Source: an uncultured Actinomycetes bacterium (lineage in GTDB: Bacteria; Actinomycetota; Geothermincolia; Geothermincolales; RBG-13-55-18). Taken from it: a DNA stretch of 53,987 nt. The stretch covers positions 1 through 53,987 of the forward strand of contig CAKZMC010000160.1 of NCBI GenBank assembly GCA_937128055.1, in the 5' to 3' direction. The notes beneath the pieces were generated by a model. It was not told the origin of the DNA. It did no database searches and saw nothing but the letters and a program-made list of their open reading frames with translations. Below are positions 50,893-53,987 of the stretch, piece by piece; the stretch's first letter is position 1; every line of letters begins with the position of its first letter. The translations under genes and the position numbers were made by a program.

Positions 50893-50921
50893 TTGCGATG
50901 CCAAATGCGGGATGGGATAAT
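50893..50921 (+). promoter_or_regulatory. Promoter of the DUF2207 gene
   Basis: TTGCGA (50893-50898) is 17 bp from GATAAT (50916-50921). Transcription would start near 50928, giving a leader of about 54 nt to ATG 50982, which has GGAGG upstream. Confidence 0.6.
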
Positions 50922-50981
50922 TCTTATCGTGGCACATTATCGAGGCGCGCACCGCGAAGTGTGGCCGTCCTCGGAGGAAAC

Positions 50982-52847
50982 ATGCGAACGGAAAAAGTCG
51001 GAGCGCTTCTCATCGCCGTGGTGGGCGCCTTGCTCTGCGCAGTCCTGTCGGGCTCCGCAGTGATCGCCGCAAACGGCCCGCCTCCCCCCGGCACTTCCCC
51101 CGCGCTTGACGTGGGTGGGGGGACGGGGGGTCGGGACGGCGCAGGTCCCATGCCTGCGGGAGCGACCCGCCGACAGGTCGGCGCCTCCGAGAAGAAGTGG
51201 GAGTTCGAGCGCTTCGATTCCGAGATCGTGGTACACGACGACGGCTCCTTCACCGTGCGCGAGACGCAGGTGGTGAACTTCACCGGCAGCTTCTCCTTCC
51301 TCACCCGCGACATCCCCACCCGCATGGCCTACTTCGACGAGGGAAGGACCTACGGCAAGGTGCGCGTGAAGGACGTGCAGGTCTACAACCTCGACGGCAC
51401 CCCGTACGACGGCGGCCTGTGGGAGACGGACTCGTACGCGGGCGGCGAGCTGGTCCGCATCAACTTCCAGGCCCGTGACGAGCAGAGGGGATGGATAATC
51501 AGTTACCGCATGCAGGGAGCGATCATCTACGCGGAGGATTACGACCGCCTCTACTGGAACGCGGTCTCCCATGACCGGGCGGCACCCATCAAGCACGCGC
51601 GCATAAGCGTCGAGCTTCCCGCGGAAACGGATATGAGCGCGGTGCGGAGCCTCGATTATTATGGCGATCCCGGCAACAGCTCTCACCGCAGCGGCAGGAG
51701 CGGAAAAACCGTATGGTGGGAGGCGGAGAACATCTATCCCTACACCGATTTCACCATCGACGTCTCTCTCCCCAAGGGCCTCGTCCGCAAGCCGTGGCCC
51801 TACCGCGCCTCCACCCTCTGGCTCATGCTCTTGGTGGCCGCGGGCTGCTTCCTCGGCGCCGTGCTGATCATGCTCGCGCTCTGGTTCTGGAGGGGAAGGG
51901 ATGCCTACGGGGGCCCCCGACCGGGGGTGAGCTACGGGGCGCCGCAAGAGCAGAGGCCGGCGATCGTGGCCATGCTCATGCACCAGCACCCGAGGATCGA
52001 GGACGTGGCGGCGACGGTGGTGGACCTGGCGGTGCGTGGCAAGCTGCGCATCATCGAGGCCCCGGAGGAGAAGATCCCGGGGAGAAAGAGTTTCGTCTTC
52101 GAGCGCAGGGACGCCTCCGAGAAGGATCTGCTCCCCTACGAGCGCACGCTCATGAAAGCGATCTTCGCCGCGGGGGAGAGGGTGGAGGAGGACGACCTCA
52201 AGGTGGGAACCAGGTTCCTCTCCATCGTGAACGCGGTGAGGAAGGAAGTGAAGAAAAGGAGGCTTTTCCACGATGACCCCGAGAGGACGGTCGGCACCTA
52301 TTTCCGGACGGCCAGAGCCGTCCTGCTCATACCGCCGCTGGTCCTCTTCATCCTGCGCTTCTGCATGGACATGGGGTACCTCTGGGTGCTGCTGGCGGGC
52401 ACGCTTGCCGCGGGCGTAGCCGTGTGGGTGATCGGCCATGCCATGCCCAAGCGCACCGCGATCGGATCGCGGCTCTTCTGGCAAGCCATGGGATTCCGGG
52501 AATACCTCAGGACCGCGGAGGCGGGGGAGCCGGAATCCATGACCCTGCAGAGCTTCCAGGAGAACCTCCCTTATGCCATGGTCATGGGAATGGCCGACAG
52601 GTGGGCCGCCCTCTTCGCGGACGTCCTGACCTCCTCGCCGGAATGGTATAGCGGGGCGGAGCCCGCTTTCAGCACCACGAGGCTTGCCTCGAGCTTGAAC
52701 GGCATGGCCACCACCCTCTACATCAGCGGGCTGCCCAAGGCCTCATCGTCGAGCAGTTCCGCTTTTCACTCCGGCTTCGGCGGCGGAGGCTTCGGGGGAG
52801 GCTCGTCGGGTGGCGGCTTCGGCGGGGGAGGTTCCTCCGCCGGCTGA
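50982..52847 (+). CDS. DUF2207-family membrane protein
   Basis: The 621-aa product has a signal peptide (ALLIAVVGALLCAVLSGSAV). A beta-rich outer domain follows (about residues 60-275; ERFDSEIVVHDDGSFTVRET, then WIISYRMQGAIIY). There is then a membrane segment (about 285-310), a cytoplasmic winged-helix-like region (ERTLMKAIFAAGERVEEDDL), two more membrane segments near 450-490, and a Gly/Ser-rich tail with FGGGGFGGGSSGGGFGG. This matches DUF2207 architecture. Function is unknown; the tail is typical for the family. The start is ATG 50982 (GGAGGAAAC upstream), not the earlier in-frame 50856. Confidence 0.88.
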   Translation: MRTEKVGALLIAVVGALLCAVLSGSAVIAANGPPPPGTSPALDVGGGTGGRDGAGPMPAGATRRQVGASEKKWEFERFDSEIVVHDDGSFTVRETQVVNFTGSFSFLTRDIPTRMAYFDEGRTYGKVRVKDVQVYNLDGTPYDGGLWETDSYAGGELVRINFQARDEQRGWIISYRMQGAIIYAEDYDRLYWNAVSHDRAAPIKHARISVELPAETDMSAVRSLDYYGDPGNSSHRSGRSGKTVWWEAENIYPYTDFTIDVSLPKGLVRKPWPYRASTLWLMLLVAAGCFLGAVLIMLALWFWRGRDAYGGPRPGVSYGAPQEQRPAIVAMLMHQHPRIEDVAATVVDLAVRGKLRIIEAPEEKIPGRKSFVFERRDASEKDLLPYERTLMKAIFAAGERVEEDDLKVGTRFLSIVNAVRKEVKKRRLFHDDPERTVGTYFRTARAVLLIPPLVLFILRFCMDMGYLWVLLAGTLAAGVAVWVIGHAMPKRTAIGSRLFWQAMGFREYLRTAEAGEPESMTLQSFQENLPYAMVMGMADRWAALFADVLTSSPEWYSGAEPAFSTTRLASSLNGMATTLYISGLPKASSSSSSAFHSGFGGGGFGGGSSGGGFGGGGSSAG

Positions 52848-53076
52848 GCCGCGCACGGTCCCGTGACGTGACCGGTACGTGGCACGGCCCGCCGTGGCCG
52901 CCGGCGTGGAGATCGCCGTGCAGGCGCACAGGCCCGGGCACTACCGATACGTGCGCGGGGCGCAGGAAAAGGGAACCCGGCGATAATAGCGTATTTAGTG
53001 GTGGAGCGTCGGAGAACGGGCAAGCCCTTGACCGAGATGTCTGGCGGGCGTGATCGGATCCGGGAAAAGGGACGTT

Positions 53077-53970
53077 ATGCTGGATGACGGCCACCTTATC
53101 GGCTTAGGCGGCCTTTCGGAGGAGGAGGCAGCCCGCCGGCTGCGCGAGGAAGGCCCCAACCTCATCGCCTCCGCGGAGAGGAGAACCGCCTTCCGCATCG
53201 CCCTGGATATCCTCAGGGAACCCATGTTCATCCTTCTCATCGCCGCTGGCGCCGTGTACCTGGTCCTGGGAGACCTGCAGGGGGCGCTCATCCTCATGAG
53301 TTTCGTGGTCCTGGTCCTCTCCATCACCTTCTTCCAGGAGCAGAGGACGGAGCGCGCCCTGGAGGCCCTGCGCGACCTCTCCAGCCCCCGCGCCCTGGTC
53401 ATCAGGGAGGGGAGGCGCAGGCGCATAGCCGGTACGGAGGTTGTGCGCGGGGATATCATAGTCCTGGCCGAGGGAGACCGCGTGCCCGCCGACGGCGTGC
53501 TGGTCGCCTGCTCCAACCTCGCGGTGGACGAGTCCCTCCTCACCGGGGAGGCGGTCCCGGTGCGCAAGCTGCCGCGCGAGGGGCCCGTGGACATGGGAGA
53601 GCCGGGCGGCGAGGATTCGCCCTGGGTCTTCGCCGGTACGCTGGTGGTCAAGGGCCACGGCATCGCCGAGGTAAGGGGCACGGGGGCCTCCAGTGAAATG
53701 GGAAAAATTGGAATATCATTGCGGGAGATATCCCCCGAGCCCACGGCGCTGCAGAGGGAGACCCGCGGCCTGGTCCTGCGCCTGGCGTCCCTGGGGGCCG
53801 TACTCTGCGTCACCGTCTTCGTCGTCTATGGCGCCACCCGCGACGACTGGCTGCAGGGGCTGCTGGTGGGCAATGTCCAGAAGGTGTTGATCAGCATGGG
53901 TCTATGGCTACCCTATCTGCTGCTGTCGAAACGGGTGAACGTCACCTTCCGAAGCCGCGTCCCGGCCTGA
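53077..53970 (+). CDS. P-type cation-transporting ATPase, N-terminal part only
   Basis: The first 264 residues follow Ca2+/cation P-type ATPases: the N-terminal GLSEEEAARRLREEGPN, the first two membrane helices, the actuator domain with EGDRVPADGVL, and the dephosphorylation motif LLTGEAVPV. From about 53868 the sequence stops matching; instead of the next helix with its PEExP motif it runs NVQKVLISMGLWLPYLLLS and ends at a TGA. The phosphorylation site DKTGT and the nucleotide domain are absent. ATG 53077 has AAAAGGGAC upstream. The break may be an insertion, a recombination or an assembly join at the window end. Confidence 0.8.
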   Translation: MLDDGHLIGLGGLSEEEAARRLREEGPNLIASAERRTAFRIALDILREPMFILLIAAGAVYLVLGDLQGALILMSFVVLVLSITFFQEQRTERALEALRDLSSPRALVIREGRRRRIAGTEVVRGDIIVLAEGDRVPADGVLVACSNLAVDESLLTGEAVPVRKLPREGPVDMGEPGGEDSPWVFAGTLVVKGHGIAEVRGTGASSEMGKIGISLREISPEPTALQRETRGLVLRLASLGAVLCVTVFVVYGATRDDWLQGLLVGNVQKVLISMGLWLPYLLLSKRVNVTFRSRVPA

Positions 53971-53987
53971 TTATTTCAGCCGCTCCT

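Overview
The window is 54 kb of GC-rich chromosomal DNA, about 65% GC, with dense genes, many GTG and TTG starts, and short overlaps. Several features suggest a free-living anaerobic actinobacterium-like organism. The gene order Nif3-like / zinc-ribbon / RNase H / histidine phosphatase matches a module I know from mycobacteria. A secreted protein carries four F-A-x-G-T-T repeats of a kind I associate with deep-branching Actinomycetota. Some promoters sit directly on start codons, as in leaderless actinobacterial transcripts. Oxygen-sensitive enzymes (a glycyl-radical enzyme and a 2-hydroxyacyl-CoA dehydratase / benzoyl-CoA reductase-like pair) indicate anaerobic life. The taxonomic placement is inference; there is no rRNA here.

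Layout. 0-8 kb: an FGGY sugar/polyol kinase, two acyl-CoA dehydrogenases around a MerR regulator, then three TetR regulators and a decayed VOC-family gene. 8-14 kb: a hybrid REC-PAS-histidine kinase, RNase D, and a secreted transglutaminase-like / zinc-ribbon membrane protein pair. 14-17.6 kb: dTDP-sugar genes (nucleotidyltransferase, RmlC-like cupin, RmlB) and a polyprenyl-phosphate-type glycosyltransferase. 17.6-22 kb: a GYD-domain protein, a histone-deacetylase-family hydrolase, a polysaccharide deacetylase with repeats, an SRPBCC protein and tRNA-Val.

22-30.2 kb is the accessory-looking part. It has a zinc-ribbon membrane-protein pseudogene with three lesions, a family of roughly 90-bp repeats attached to tRNA-Val fragments, a GntR-controlled glycyl-radical enzyme with its activase, and a Doc/AbrB-type toxin-antitoxin pair. 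30-37.7 kb holds housekeeping-type genes: an RRM protein behind an intrinsic terminator, a CmoM-like methyltransferase, a phosphoesterase, and the Nif3 / zinc-ribbon / RNase H / phosphatase module.

37.9-45.3 kb has two paralogous CxxCG double-domain proteins, one frameshifted. They flank an FAD oxidase / CCG Fe-S protein / FAD oxidase electron-transfer cluster and a flavodoxin. 45.4-48 kb has a Tat-type DUF362 protein with NapH-like and NapG-like ferredoxin proteins. 48.4-50.8 kb has the dehydratase/benzoyl-CoA-reductase-like pair without its ATPase activator. 51-54 kb has a DUF2207-type membrane protein and the N-terminal part of a P-type cation ATPase that loses family similarity just before the window ends.

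The general picture is a heterotroph of reduced environments. It would oxidise acyl-CoA and hydroxy acids, move electrons through flavins and Fe-S proteins, and carry out radical chemistry on an unidentified substrate. The strongest candidates for something undescribed are the tRNA-Val-linked repeat family, the glycyl-radical enzyme with a non-canonical active-site motif, and the duplicated CxxCG family around the oxidase cluster.
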